DNA from: an uncultured Bacteroides sp.
Lineage (GTDB): Bacteria; Bacteroidota; Bacteroidia; Bacteroidales; Bacteroidaceae
Assembly (NCBI GenBank): GCA_945833835.1
Contig: CAMAFR010000009.1
Span: 1 to 64,000, forward strand
DNA length: 64,000 nucleotides
Direction of reading: 5' to 3'
The notes beneath the pieces are model-generated. The model saw only the letters and a list, made by a program, of their open reading frames with translations. It did no database searches and had not been told where the DNA came from. Made by a program: the position numbers and the translations under genes. Shown here in pieces: positions 15,959-25,107 of the stretch. Position 1 is the first letter of the stretch, and every line of letters starts with the position of its first letter.

Positions 15959-17323
15959 ATGGATACTGAAATGCAAAAAGCAAAAGCAGCCGAGCAAGTG
16001 GCTGCCACCGCTCCCGAAGTGAAGCAGGAAGCAAAAAAGGACTTGTCGCAACTGCTCAGCAAATTCGGAGGCTTCAACGCCATCCGTGGCTTTATGCCGG
16101 ATGCCGACAACCTGAATCCGGCCCGCAAAGCGGCCAAGCAGGTGTTTCTGTCCGACAAACGCTTCCAGGACAAACGCGAGTCACTGAAAGAAGACATCAA
16201 AGGCTGGCTGGCCATGCTGGACAACGACTGCGCCAGTGCCACAGAATATGCCGACGCCTGCAAGGCCAACGAAGAAAAATACACCAAAGTGCTGGAACAA
16301 GGCATCACCGACGCCTTGTTTGCCACCGCCAACCTGGAACGCTCTTACCGCTCCTTGGACGCTTTCTTCAAATGTGCCAACACAGACAAGGTGAAAAACC
16401 TGCGCATCATCAACGCTTATAAAGACGATATCGGCGACCCCGACTCCGGTTTTGCCGGCGAAGTGGAGAAACTGCTGCGCAACGGATTCGACCGCCTGAG
16501 CCTGAAAGACTGCTACAGCCTGCTGGTGGTTCCGGGCAATGTGTTCCAGGACAAACCGACGCTGTTGCAATGGGCCAAGATTGCCTTCAAGTACAAGGTG
16601 ATGCTCATCACGGACCATGCCGACGAATACTCTTTCGACGACCTGCAGGCCAACACCGAAAGCTATCGCGACAGCGACGCCGAACTGCAGAACGTCATCA
16701 TGACCGCCAACTGGATTGTGGGCCGCGAAGCAGAAAAAATGTCGGAAGACGAAAAAGACAGCGCCGCATTCTATGTCTATCCTTCGGGAGCACTGGCCGG
16801 CAAGCTGTATGACGAAAGCGCCAACATGGCCCAGGGAGCCGGCGGTAAGAAATACGGTACGCTGGACGGCGTGAAAGGTGTCAAGCTGGACCTGCTGAAA
16901 TCGGAAATCGCCGCCCTGATGGACAACCAGGTCATCCCGATGGTCTACTCGGAAGGGCGCGTCATGGCCTTCAACAACACCACCCTCTACAACGGCGACA
17001 ACACCGCCATGAAGGAATACCCGATTGTCCGTGTGTTCGACTGGGTAAAGAAAGTGCTGATGAACTTCGTTCACGAAGTGGCTCTGGAAAACTGGGATCC
17101 CTATAACTCGCCCAAGAACCTGAAATCCAAAATCCAGGCGTTCCTGAACGACTACAAGGGCTACGGCAATCTGTTCCAGAACTACGAAATCAAGGAACCT
17201 ACCCAGGATCCCATCACCAAACGGGTGACCTGCGACATCAGTCTGACTCCGTTCTACTCGGCCAAGAACTTTATCATCAAAGTGTCAGCTGACAAGAAGG
17301 ACAAGGATGCCCAGACGGCATAA
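15959..17323 (+). CDS. tssC: T6SS contractile sheath large subunit TssC (DUF5458 type)
   Basis: This 454-residue protein belongs to the Bacteroidota TssC group. Landmarks are SKFGGFNAIRGFMPDADNLNPARKA near the start, a central AFYVYPSGALAGKLYDESANMAQGAGGKK, and a C-terminal sheath handshake region (CDISLTPFYSAKNFIIKVSADKK). It pairs with TssB to build the contractile sheath in the cytoplasm. A 190-nt gap before the first hcp is longer than elsewhere in the operon and contains the 10-mer GCCTCCGGCA twice in direct orientation; a separate hcp promoter there is possible but not evident. Confidence 0.93.
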   Translation: MDTEMQKAKAAEQVAATAPEVKQEAKKDLSQLLSKFGGFNAIRGFMPDADNLNPARKAAKQVFLSDKRFQDKRESLKEDIKGWLAMLDNDCASATEYADACKANEEKYTKVLEQGITDALFATANLERSYRSLDAFFKCANTDKVKNLRIINAYKDDIGDPDSGFAGEVEKLLRNGFDRLSLKDCYSLLVVPGNVFQDKPTLLQWAKIAFKYKVMLITDHADEYSFDDLQANTESYRDSDAELQNVIMTANWIVGREAEKMSEDEKDSAAFYVYPSGALAGKLYDESANMAQGAGGKKYGTLDGVKGVKLDLLKSEIAALMDNQVIPMVYSEGRVMAFNNTTLYNGDNTAMKEYPIVRVFDWVKKVLMNFVHEVALENWDPYNSPKNLKSKIQAFLNDYKGYGNLFQNYEIKEPTQDPITKRVTCDISLTPFYSAKNFIIKVSADKKDKDAQTA

Positions 17324-17513
17324 GCAAAAAAAAACATCACCCTTTCGAACAAAACGAAACGACAATTGTTATATTAGTGTATTCAGCAACGGAAGCCCGG
17401 CGATGACCACCACCCCTCAAGGCACCGCCTCCGGCAAACGGCAACGCCCGGCCTCCGGCACCTGATAACATATAACGCAAACATTTATTATTAACTTTAA
17501 AAACTTTACAATT

Positions 17514-17906
17514 ATGGCAAAGACTCCTGTAAAAATCGAGATCGACGGCTACAAAGAAAGAGAAGTAATGATGGTCACTTACGAATTTGACCAGGCTACT
17601 GATGTTGAAGGACAAATGTCCGGTATCCCCCGCGGCGGACAAATCAGAGTCCGTGTAAAAGCACTGAACGACGGTACTCCCGACTTGCTCGCATGGATGG
17701 TTGAACGGAATCTCCCGAAGAACGGTACCATTACTTTCCTCGAAACAAAAACCGGAAAGAGCATGAAGACCATCAAGTTCACCAACGGTTACTGCATCAG
17801 CTTCGATGAGAAATGGGAAGACAAGCAAGGCCATTACGAAGAAATCGTCATCTCTTGCAAGAACATCGAATTCGGTTCTGTAGTCTATGAGAACGACTGG
17901 GCATAA
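17514..17906 (+). CDS. hcp: T6SS tube protein Hcp (TssD), paralogue 1
   Basis: The 130-residue Hcp has the beta-barrel ring pattern with the family's repeated signatures EREVMMVTYEFDQATDVEGQMSGIPRGG and the C-terminal YCISFDEKWEDKQGHYEEIVISCK. Hexameric rings stack into the secreted inner tube. It lacks a signal peptide, as expected. It is one of four hcp-like genes in tandem and shares clear similarity with paralogue 2 (IPRGG...RVKAMNDG). Confidence 0.93.
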   Translation: MAKTPVKIEIDGYKEREVMMVTYEFDQATDVEGQMSGIPRGGQIRVRVKALNDGTPDLLAWMVERNLPKNGTITFLETKTGKSMKTIKFTNGYCISFDEKWEDKQGHYEEIVISCKNIEFGSVVYENDWA

Positions 17907-17966
17907 GACCTCCCGGCACACCTCTTTACTAATCCTAATGTTTAATAACTAAAATACGACACTTAT

Positions 17967-18365
17967 ATGGCAGAAAATATAACTCCGGTACAATTATCGG
18001 TAAAAGACTTTGAGACTCGTGAAGTAATGATGATAGATTACCAGTTCACACAGGCTGTTGACCGCGAAGGCCAGATTGCAGGTATTCCCCGTGGCGGCCG
18101 CGTCACCATCCGTGTGAAGGCAATGAACGACGGTAACAACCAGCTGCTGCAATGGATGCTGGCTCCCAATGACCCGCGCGACATGAAGATTACGTTCTTC
18201 AACACCATCGACGGCTCTACCATGAAAGAACTCGAAGGCACCGGTTGCTACTGCGTGCACTACGTTGAGAAATGGGAAGACGGCCAGGAACACTACGAAG
18301 AACTGCAGATTGTCTGCCAGGAACTCAAGAACGGTCCTGTAGCCTTCCAGAACCCGTGGAAGTAA
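17967..18365 (+). CDS. hcp: T6SS tube protein Hcp (TssD), paralogue 2
   Basis: The 132-residue protein is closely related to the preceding Hcp: FETREVMMIDYQFTQAVDREGQIAGIPRGG and EKWEDGQEHYEELQIVCQEL align with paralogue 1 without large gaps. It may form the bulk tube with it or mixed rings. An internal terminator follows it, so the two abundant Hcp genes lie upstream of an attenuation point. Confidence 0.92.
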   Translation: MAENITPVQLSVKDFETREVMMIDYQFTQAVDREGQIAGIPRGGRVTIRVKAMNDGNNQLLQWMLAPNDPRDMKITFFNTIDGSTMKELEGTGCYCVHYVEKWEDGQEHYEELQIVCQELKNGPVAFQNPWK

Positions 18366-18388
18366 TTGCCTGACAAACCCTCTATTCC

Positions 18389-18428
18389 CCCTCCGGTGGA
18401 GTAACCCTGTTGTTTCACCGGAGGGTTT
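18389..18428 (+). terminator. Internal terminator/attenuator between hcp2 and hcp3
   Basis: CCCTCCGGTG (18389-18398) pairs perfectly with CACCGGAGGG (18416-18425) and is followed by TTTCATTT. It sits inside the operon, so it should reduce transcription of everything from hcp3 onward relative to sheath and tube genes, unless an antiterminator acts. Confidence 0.7.
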
Positions 18429-18459
18429 CATTTATCCACACCTAAACTTTTCTGCATCT

Positions 18460-18876
18460 ATGGCTCTTTCGGCATCCATCGAATTCGGCGAATTCAGCAC
18501 CAACAACGTTTTCAAATCCACCCATAGCTACCCCATCCTGCAATGCCGTTGCCATTTCGGACGTTCGCACAACGGTGTCTTCCCCGAAAGCATGGCTCAT
18601 TGTGACCGGATAGAAATCACCCTCAAAGCCCCTCAGAAAGAGGACCTCACCCTTTACGAATGGTTCATCAACAACACATCCTTCAATGGACGCATCATCT
18701 TTGACCTGGGTAATCCGTCCATCAACAGCGACACACACACCAAAACCATCCTCTTTACGGATGCCATGTGCTTCTCACTGAAAGAATCTTACCGCATTGA
18801 CAAGCTCAGACACCTCACCATGGAGTTCTGCGCCAAAACAGTAGATGCCAACAGTTTTGTTTTCAATCATCTGTAA
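18460..18876 (+). CDS. Hcp-like protein (TssD), divergent paralogue 3
   Basis: The 138-residue protein keeps the Hcp outline: an N-terminal strand region (MALSASIEFGEFSTNNVFKS), a central LTLYEWFINNTSFNGRIIFDL segment that matches the LLAWMVERN...GTITFLE region of paralogue 1, and a C-terminal DAMCFSLKESYRIDKLRHLTMEFCAK matching YCISFDEKWE..YEEIVISCK. It lacks the IPRGG motif. It may form a specialised ring, for example at the base or tip of the tube, or carry cargo. That role is inferred. Confidence 0.8.
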   Translation: MALSASIEFGEFSTNNVFKSTHSYPILQCRCHFGRSHNGVFPESMAHCDRIEITLKAPQKEDLTLYEWFINNTSFNGRIIFDLGNPSINSDTHTKTILFTDAMCFSLKESYRIDKLRHLTMEFCAKTVDANSFVFNHL

Positions 18877-18921
18877 ACAGACCGTTGACCGTATGTCTCA
18901 CTTATATCAGCTTCAAACACC

Positions 18922-19419
18922 ATGTCTGCCAATACCACTACACCATCCAGTCCTACGGGCAAACCCCTTACCGCATTCTTTACCTTACACAACGAGGCGC
19001 TGAGCAATCTGGTCAAGAGCTCTTGCGACACCGTACAGTCGTTAGACTATACCTGCACCCGCAACCGTGACGAGGCCGGCACTCCCTACGGCCCACCCCA
19101 GTTCACAGAACTGACCTTTTCCTTGCGTGCCAGCATCACCAACTATAAAAGCACCTTCTACAAGCTGCTGGACAGCCATGAGGCAGGAAATTTCACCTTC
19201 CTTTTCAATGCCGACTTCACCCCCAAGACACGCAAACTGGACAAATACGAAGGGGGCTTCGTGGTGCAGGGATACATCATCAATATCGACGAAGAATACG
19301 AGACCAGCAGTAAAGACGGAACGTTTGAGCAGCTGCTCCTGCACATCACCCTGTTGGTGAATGCCATCACCTACCTGGGCAACGATGAAAGCGTCAAGAC
19401 GCTGGACATCCTGAAATAA
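18922..19419 (+). CDS. Hcp-like protein (TssD), divergent paralogue 4
   Basis: The 165-residue protein is the most divergent of the tandem set. It has a Thr/Pro-rich start, then CTRNRDEAGTPYGPPQFTELTFSLRAS, FYKLLDSHEAGNFTFLFNADF and a C-terminal FEQLLLHITLLVNAITYLG. The order of elements fits an Hcp barrel with an extended N terminus, and its place directly before vgrG suggests the last ring under the spike. This is an inference from layout and fold pattern. Confidence 0.7.
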   Translation: MSANTTTPSSPTGKPLTAFFTLHNEALSNLVKSSCDTVQSLDYTCTRNRDEAGTPYGPPQFTELTFSLRASITNYKSTFYKLLDSHEAGNFTFLFNADFTPKTRKLDKYEGGFVVQGYIINIDEEYETSSKDGTFEQLLLHITLLVNAITYLGNDESVKTLDILK

Positions 19420-19461
19420 ACAAACACAGCCTTTTTTTTGACCCTTCACATCACGAGCGAC

Positions 19462-22400
19462 ATGAATTCACCTGAAACGACATCTACCCGTCCGTTCATC
19501 ACCCTGGTCATCAGCAACTTGCCCGACCAGCAGGACACCGACCTTACGAAATACCAAGAAACGGTGCTCGTCCTTAGAAAAGACGACACGCTCTCTACCA
19601 CCCTGGAGCTGGATGGTAACAGCTACAAAACCACCTTCACGGAACTGGAGCGGATCAACAAAGTGTATCAACCGGGATACCTCAAAGCCACCATCACCCT
19701 CTCCTACCACCGGCAGACACCTCCCTCGCAAAAAAAGCTGTATGACGCACTCCTTGGCAAATACGTGACGATACTGCACGGAGGTAAGGAGACATCCGTC
19801 GTCGACTTCAACTACTACATCCACCAGATGGACTATGCCATCCTGGCCATCGACAAGGTCATCCAGCTCACCCTGCACATCTACAGCCTCGACAACAAGC
19901 TGCGCCTGCGGCCGTACTGCCAGTCGTATGTGGCAAAGCGGTTGGGGCAGGAGATTCTTCAGAACGCCTTGACCGGAAACGGATGCTTCGCCGGTACCGG
20001 CCTGAAGGCCAATGTCGAACACATGAACCGGCTGGCCTACCTCAAGCAAGGCAGCACAGAGAGCGACGAGCTGATACAGCCCTACTTGGTGCAATACAAC
20101 GAGACGTTCTACGACTTCCTGGTCAGGACCGCCAACCGCTGCGGCGAGTTCCTCTATTTTAAGGAAGGTACCTTATATATAGGTGTGCCGCTGAAGCAGC
20201 AGGACATCACCCGGATTGGCACGGAAGACATCACCCAAGTCCGCCTGATGACGTCAGACCCCTACGAGGACAACTTCGGAAAGAGCATCAAACCCATCTC
20301 GCGCACGGCCACCGACACCACCAACAAGGCGAACGATACCGCTCTGACGTATGATTTCGAGATAGGAAGGGACGAATGGCTGGTGCCCATGCCCAAAGAC
20401 GGCTACGACCCAGCGGAATGGGTAGAATGGAAGGACCTGTTCGACCTCATCAGCCAGGCCTTGAACCGCTCTACCTTGGAAGAGAAAATCTATAACCACA
20501 TCACAACTTTCGCTTTGAAAGAAGCCTCTATCGCCGCTAAGGCAGACTACAAGAAAAAATCGTTCAATGAGAAATACTTCGATGAGAAGCTCAAGAAAGG
20601 GGCTCCGGCACGGTTCGGCACGATAGACAACGTCGATTATTGCTGCGAGTTCGGCACAATCTGCACGAAGAAGAATGTGGACCAGAATGCGGACAACCTG
20701 TACCTGCAGTTCTATTCCACCATCCGTGAACGGGAGCGCTACGTCAGCCGCCACGCCATCGGCCTCACCCTGAAAGCGGGTGTACACCTGAACCTGGCTG
20801 TCGGCGACCAGATTGCCACCGACTATTCGGAAGACACGTACCTCATCACCGAAATCCGGGTACAGACCGGAAAAGGCAACTCAGAGTCCATCCAGACCCT
20901 GACGGCGGTTCCCTTCTACCTCTATCAACAAGAGAAGGAAAGCACCCTGCTGGCCTATCCCCCGCTGAACGACGCGACCAACATCCGCTCGTCCGCCCCC
21001 CAGATAGCCTATATCGCCGATACCAGTGACCCGATGTCTTTGGGACGGGTACGCATCCGTTACCCTTGGCAGACAGAGAAAGACACCCCTTCGCCGTGGA
21101 TACGGATGACATCGCCCTACGCCACCGACAACGGAGGCATGCGCTTCTGCCCGAACAAAGGCGATGAGGTGCTGGTAGACTACCAGAACGGGAACGTGGA
21201 ACGTCCCTACGTGGCCGGTGTCCTCTACTCGGGCAAGACCGAGGTACCTGACAGCTCGGCGACCATCACCACACGCAACGGACACTCCATCACTTTCAGC
21301 GAAGGCAAAGGAGCGGCCGGCTTTCTGGCCGGGATGGGCCTCAACTTCCTCTCGGTCCCGTTCCTCAGCTCCTACTTCCCGGGAGTGAGCAAGGCATACA
21401 GCAAGGCCTTGGGGGAACTGAGTGAAGTGTCGCCGTTGGCTGGCGGCATCACGCTTTCAGATACCTTCGGCCTCTACAGCATCAGCATGTCTACAGACAA
21501 ACGCGCCGTCAAAATAGACTCTCCCTTCGGCACCGTGAATGTGAACGCCTTTACCGGCATCAGCATCAGCGCGCCCAACGGCGACATCTCGATTGAAGGA
21601 AAGAACATTTCCCTCAAGGCCGGCAACACCATCACCATCGAGTCGGGCACCTATGTCAAAGACAAGAAGGCCGAAAAGAAAAGAGTCAAGGAGAACATGG
21701 CCAAAGCAGTGACGAAGACGCTCACCAACCAAATCAAGAACAACATCATTGATTTGTCGGGCATTCGTACCATCATCGAGGCGTTCCTGCATCCGGTCAA
21801 CGGTACACTCTCCATCACCTCCAACCGCTACCTCATGATGCAGGCCGGCAAAGGAAAGACACAACTTCCCGAGAGTGCCTACGAGCTCTCCGAGCCGGAA
21901 GGCAAGGAGCGGCTGCTGCGCAACAAAACCAGCTCGGACCAGGGCAAGGCATTCAACACGCTGAAATACCTGTGCAGCCGCATTGCCGAAGAAATCAATG
22001 GCTACGAACAGAAAGCCAAGGAGATAGGACCTGCCCAGCGCGCCGTTGAGCAGCTCGTACCCCAGGGGTTGGTAGAACCCACCCTGGATACCATCATCGA
22101 CAAGGCCTTGGCCGATGATACAAGCCAGGTGACCCCCGCGGAAATCAAGTGTTCTAACAACTTCAAACTTGAGCGGAGAAACTACTTTATTGGAACGGCT
22201 GTCCCGATAATCAACAACTACATAGCGTTGGTAAGGGAACTGGTGACATTCACCCAATGGAAAGACCGCATTACAGAAAGCATCCAGTCGGACTCCAAGT
22301 TGTACCTGGACAGGACGATGCTGAAAGACGAGGCCGTCAAGGCACTCCAGGCCGAAACCTGCAGCAACAACTGGTGGGGCTTACAGGATGGGAAAGTGGA

Positions 22401-22857
22401 GAAGGCCAAGCTCAAGACCCCCTGCGACATTGTCGACTGGGACACATGGGTCAAGGCCAGCCAACGGAACGTCAGCCTCGAATTCATCAAGCTGCTCTTC
22501 GACAAAAAAATGGCGAAATTGGTCAAGAATGCGTCCATCGCTCCCGACCAGGTGCACTACTTCGACAAGGACGGCAACAACTGGGCCCAGTTTATCGAAC
22601 AACTCGAATCAGAGAAAGACCCCTCTTTCTTTAGCATCATGGGACAGGAAGTGCTGAAAACGCTGAAAGACATCAGCGGATATAACTCCTATATAGAGTC
22701 GAAGCTGGAGCGGAATGGATGGACAGAGTCCAAGAACGGACAAATCCTGATGAGTGACAAGAGCGGCTATATGCTGAGCCTTGACGGGACACAGCTGAAG
22801 CAAGAGATCGTGAAGGATGACATAACGGAAATCAAGGATTTTCTGAAACAATTCTAA
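19462..22857 (+). CDS. vgrG: T6SS spike protein VgrG (TssI) with a long C-terminal extension
   Basis: This 1131-residue protein starts at the ATG at 19462. It has a gp27-like base (about 1-500), a gp5-type OB fold (about 520-600: DPMSLGRVRIRYPWQ, GGMRFCPNKGDEVLVDY, NVERPYVAGVLYSG) and a needle of short beta repeats (about 660-725: ISISAPNGDISIEGKNISLKAG). After that come some 400 further residues that are mainly helical (for example KRVKENMAKAVTKTLTNQIKN) with no catalytic motif I recognise. Typical Bacteroidota VgrGs end near 600 residues. The extension could be a fused effector or a platform for the next gene's product. Confidence 0.92.
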   Translation: MNSPETTSTRPFITLVISNLPDQQDTDLTKYQETVLVLRKDDTLSTTLELDGNSYKTTFTELERINKVYQPGYLKATITLSYHRQTPPSQKKLYDALLGKYVTILHGGKETSVVDFNYYIHQMDYAILAIDKVIQLTLHIYSLDNKLRLRPYCQSYVAKRLGQEILQNALTGNGCFAGTGLKANVEHMNRLAYLKQGSTESDELIQPYLVQYNETFYDFLVRTANRCGEFLYFKEGTLYIGVPLKQQDITRIGTEDITQVRLMTSDPYEDNFGKSIKPISRTATDTTNKANDTALTYDFEIGRDEWLVPMPKDGYDPAEWVEWKDLFDLISQALNRSTLEEKIYNHITTFALKEASIAAKADYKKKSFNEKYFDEKLKKGAPARFGTIDNVDYCCEFGTICTKKNVDQNADNLYLQFYSTIRERERYVSRHAIGLTLKAGVHLNLAVGDQIATDYSEDTYLITEIRVQTGKGNSESIQTLTAVPFYLYQQEKESTLLAYPPLNDATNIRSSAPQIAYIADTSDPMSLGRVRIRYPWQTEKDTPSPWIRMTSPYATDNGGMRFCPNKGDEVLVDYQNGNVERPYVAGVLYSGKTEVPDSSATITTRNGHSITFSEGKGAAGFLAGMGLNFLSVPFLSSYFPGVSKAYSKALGELSEVSPLAGGITLSDTFGLYSISMSTDKRAVKIDSPFGTVNVNAFTGISISAPNGDISIEGKNISLKAGNTITIESGTYVKDKKAEKKRVKENMAKAVTKTLTNQIKNNIIDLSGIRTIIEAFLHPVNGTLSITSNRYLMMQAGKGKTQLPESAYELSEPEGKERLLRNKTSSDQGKAFNTLKYLCSRIAEEINGYEQKAKEIGPAQRAVEQLVPQGLVEPTLDTIIDKALADDTSQVTPAEIKCSNNFKLERRNYFIGTAVPIINNYIALVRELVTFTQWKDRITESIQSDSKLYLDRTMLKDEAVKALQAETCSNNWWGLQDGKVEKAKLKTPCDIVDWDTWVKASQRNVSLEFIKLLFDKKMAKLVKNASIAPDQVHYFDKDGNNWAQFIEQLESEKDPSFFSIMGQEVLKTLKDISGYNSYIESKLERNGWTESKNGQILMSDKSGYMLSLDGTQLKQEIVKDDITEIKDFLKQF

Positions 22858-22872
22858 CAAACACATGGCCTT

Positions 22873-24675
22873 ATGGACTACATATTCAAAGACTGGAAAG
22901 ACACGCTCGAACAATTGAAAGGTGTCATCGAAAAAGACCTGGAAGAAATACGCAGCAGCAAGCTGGAAATGCAACGCCTGCGTACGGAGGTGCTTGACCG
23001 GACAGAACGGGGACAATACTTCCGTGACGACCATCAGATTGTCATTTCCGCCCCCGAAATCATTCTCGGCAATGTGGACAAGACCGGCACGCTGCTGGAC
23101 GGGGCATCCACCGTCACCATCCGTGCCAACAACGTGGAGCTGAACGGAGTGGACAGTCATGGCAATGGGAACGGACGGATTGTGAGCAAAGCCACCCAAA
23201 TCGCCCATATCGCCGTTGACCCGGGCATTGACGGAGGCGAGGAAGTGGTCAAGCCGGAGTCTGCCATCATCCACCAGGCCCGCTGCATCCAGCTGCAAAG
23301 CAATAACGGACTGGCCGAAGGGGCCACCGACGGGTATTTCCCGCAAAGCACCCCGAACAAGGGCACCGGCATCTTCCTGGAAACCGAAGGGAAACTGGAG
23401 CTGACGGCCACCCGCCAAAGCGACTCGCTGAAAGCCACCATCGACACCCAGACAGAACGGCTCGAAGCCATCAAGGCACAGCTGAGCGACGAAATGGAGG
23501 GCTGGAAGACGAGCATGGACGACTATTTCGACCAAATGGAAAGCCTGCTCGACGAGGAGGCGGAACAGAGCGAGGACCTCGACAAAATCCGCACCAACTA
23601 CGACAGCCTGGACGAGCAAAAAGAAAAGGTCCAGCAGCTGAGCCTGTCGGCCTACCGCTCGATGCAAGGCTACATCCGCTGCCTCTCCCGGCTGGCCGAG
23701 ACCAACCGCCAGCTGAAGAGCCTCAAGGCACAAAAAGAGGCGGTCAAAGAGGCAGACGAATATAAGGACAACCCTACCGACACGTCGGTCAGCATCCTGT
23801 CGGAACAAATCAATCTGCGCTCCATCGACGGCGAAGGCAATGTGCGCACCCACGAAGGGGCCGGCGTACACATCCAGACCAATGTGCTCGACGTACAGGC
23901 CACAGACGCTGAAGGCCTGTCGCTGGACGAAAGCCGGATTCACCTCTTTGCCCACGAGGTACAAGTGGAAACGGGCAAGGCGGCGAAGAAAGACGACCAG
24001 ATAGCCGACTTCCCGGGCGACGGACGCTTTGAAGTGACCGCCAAGGAAATTGTCTTCCAATCGCTGGACCGCGAACTGGAAGAAGAGAACCTGAAGGAGA
24101 AGGCCCTCACGGCAGAGAGCCGCATCAGCTTCCGCTCAGAGACCATCGACTTGCAGGCGACAGACACCGAAGGCAAAGCCACCGGCAGCATTTCGGCCAA
24201 CGCCAAAACACTGGAGATGAAAGCCATGAACCTCGAAAAAGAGAAACGTACGGAAGACGGTCTGGCCGAGGGCAGCACCCTGGTACTCCTGGCCGAAAAG
24301 ATGTGGATAGGCAGCCAGGACCAGGAAGAAAAGAACAAGAGCCAGCTGCTGCAACTGGATTCGGACAAAGTGGCCGTGTTTGCCAAGACCACCGCAGAAG
24401 TACAACAGGGAGAGGCCGAGGCCATCGTGCAGTTGGACGGCGGCAACTTCAACGCCTCCGGCTCGAAAGCCGCCCTCTATGGCGACATTACACTGAACGG
24501 CAAGACCGAAGTGAAAGACGAGCTGAAGGCACCGACACTGACGGGCGACAGCATCCAGGCCAAGTCCCAGTTCAAGAGCCCGAACATCAGTGACGGCATG
24601 GGAGCCGGCGGCGGAGGAGGAGCCGACAAACTGGATGCCAAACTGACCGCCGAAGACGCTCCGAAAAAAGAATGA
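22873..24675 (+). CDS. T6SS spike-associated protein with beta repeats and a coiled coil
   Basis: The 600-residue protein has no signal peptide. Residues 50-110 (IVISAPEIILGNVDKTG, STVTIRANNVELNG) and several later stretches look like VgrG-needle strands. Residues about 190-300 form a charged coiled coil (QTERLEAIKAQLSDEME, ETNRQLKSLKAQKEAVKEA). The C terminus has GDITLNGKTEVKDELKAP, a run of five glycines, and a charged tail. It lies 15 nt after vgrG and 36 nt before the PAAR-like gene, so it probably assembles on the spike as an adaptor or extended tip. I do not recognise the family; no enzymatic motif is seen. Confidence 0.6.
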   Translation: MDYIFKDWKDTLEQLKGVIEKDLEEIRSSKLEMQRLRTEVLDRTERGQYFRDDHQIVISAPEIILGNVDKTGTLLDGASTVTIRANNVELNGVDSHGNGNGRIVSKATQIAHIAVDPGIDGGEEVVKPESAIIHQARCIQLQSNNGLAEGATDGYFPQSTPNKGTGIFLETEGKLELTATRQSDSLKATIDTQTERLEAIKAQLSDEMEGWKTSMDDYFDQMESLLDEEAEQSEDLDKIRTNYDSLDEQKEKVQQLSLSAYRSMQGYIRCLSRLAETNRQLKSLKAQKEAVKEADEYKDNPTDTSVSILSEQINLRSIDGEGNVRTHEGAGVHIQTNVLDVQATDAEGLSLDESRIHLFAHEVQVETGKAAKKDDQIADFPGDGRFEVTAKEIVFQSLDRELEEENLKEKALTAESRISFRSETIDLQATDTEGKATGSISANAKTLEMKAMNLEKEKRTEDGLAEGSTLVLLAEKMWIGSQDQEEKNKSQLLQLDSDKVAVFAKTTAEVQQGEAEAIVQLDGGNFNASGSKAALYGDITLNGKTEVKDELKAPTLTGDSIQAKSQFKSPNISDGMGAGGGGGADKLDAKLTAEDAPKKE

Positions 24676-24711
24676 CCTACTTGTATAACCACCACAAAAC
24701 CACAATAGAAT

Positions 24712-25101
24712 ATGGGAAAATTCGTATGCGCAGGAGCCATGCTGCAGTGCAGCATGGGAGCTGCTCCGACAATGCTGAACGTCATTGACCCCACCCGCCC
24801 GAAAGTGCAGGGGAAACCGATGGCCAACATCATGGACAACAAACCCTTTGTCAATGTAGCCACTTTCGGCATGTGCCGCTCGTTGGCCAATCCTACCGTC
24901 GCATCGGCCACAGCCGCCGCCTTAGGGACGCTGACCCCGATGCCTTGCATCCCCAACCTGGTGGCCCCCTGGACCCCGGGCGGACAGGTGAAGGTAGGCA
25001 ACCTGCCGGCTTTGCTGGACAACTGCAAGCTGGTGTGTGCCTGGGCCGGCAACATCTCCATCAACAACCCGGGCAACGTCTGCAACGCCGAAGGAAAATA
25101 A
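24712..25101 (+). CDS. PAAR-like spike-tip protein (DUF4280)
   Basis: The 129-residue protein is a DUF4280 member: it begins GKFVCAGAMLQCSMGAAPTMLNV, has ATFGMCRSLANP and a C-terminal PALLDNCKLVCAWAGNISINNPG. Cysteines are spread across the chain, as expected for a small metal-bound cone. DUF4280 proteins are PAAR-like tips that sharpen the VgrG spike. It carries no toxin extension. Confidence 0.85.
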   Translation: MGKFVCAGAMLQCSMGAAPTMLNVIDPTRPKVQGKPMANIMDNKPFVNVATFGMCRSLANPTVASATAAALGTLTPMPCIPNLVAPWTPGGQVKVGNLPALLDNCKLVCAWAGNISINNPGNVCNAEGK

Positions 25102-25107
25102 ACGCCC

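Noticed and set aside
17400..17465. Direct repeat GCCTCCGGCA before hcp1 as a regulatory element
   Set aside because: Only two 10-bp copies in a GC-rich stretch; no promoter or terminator could be tied to it.
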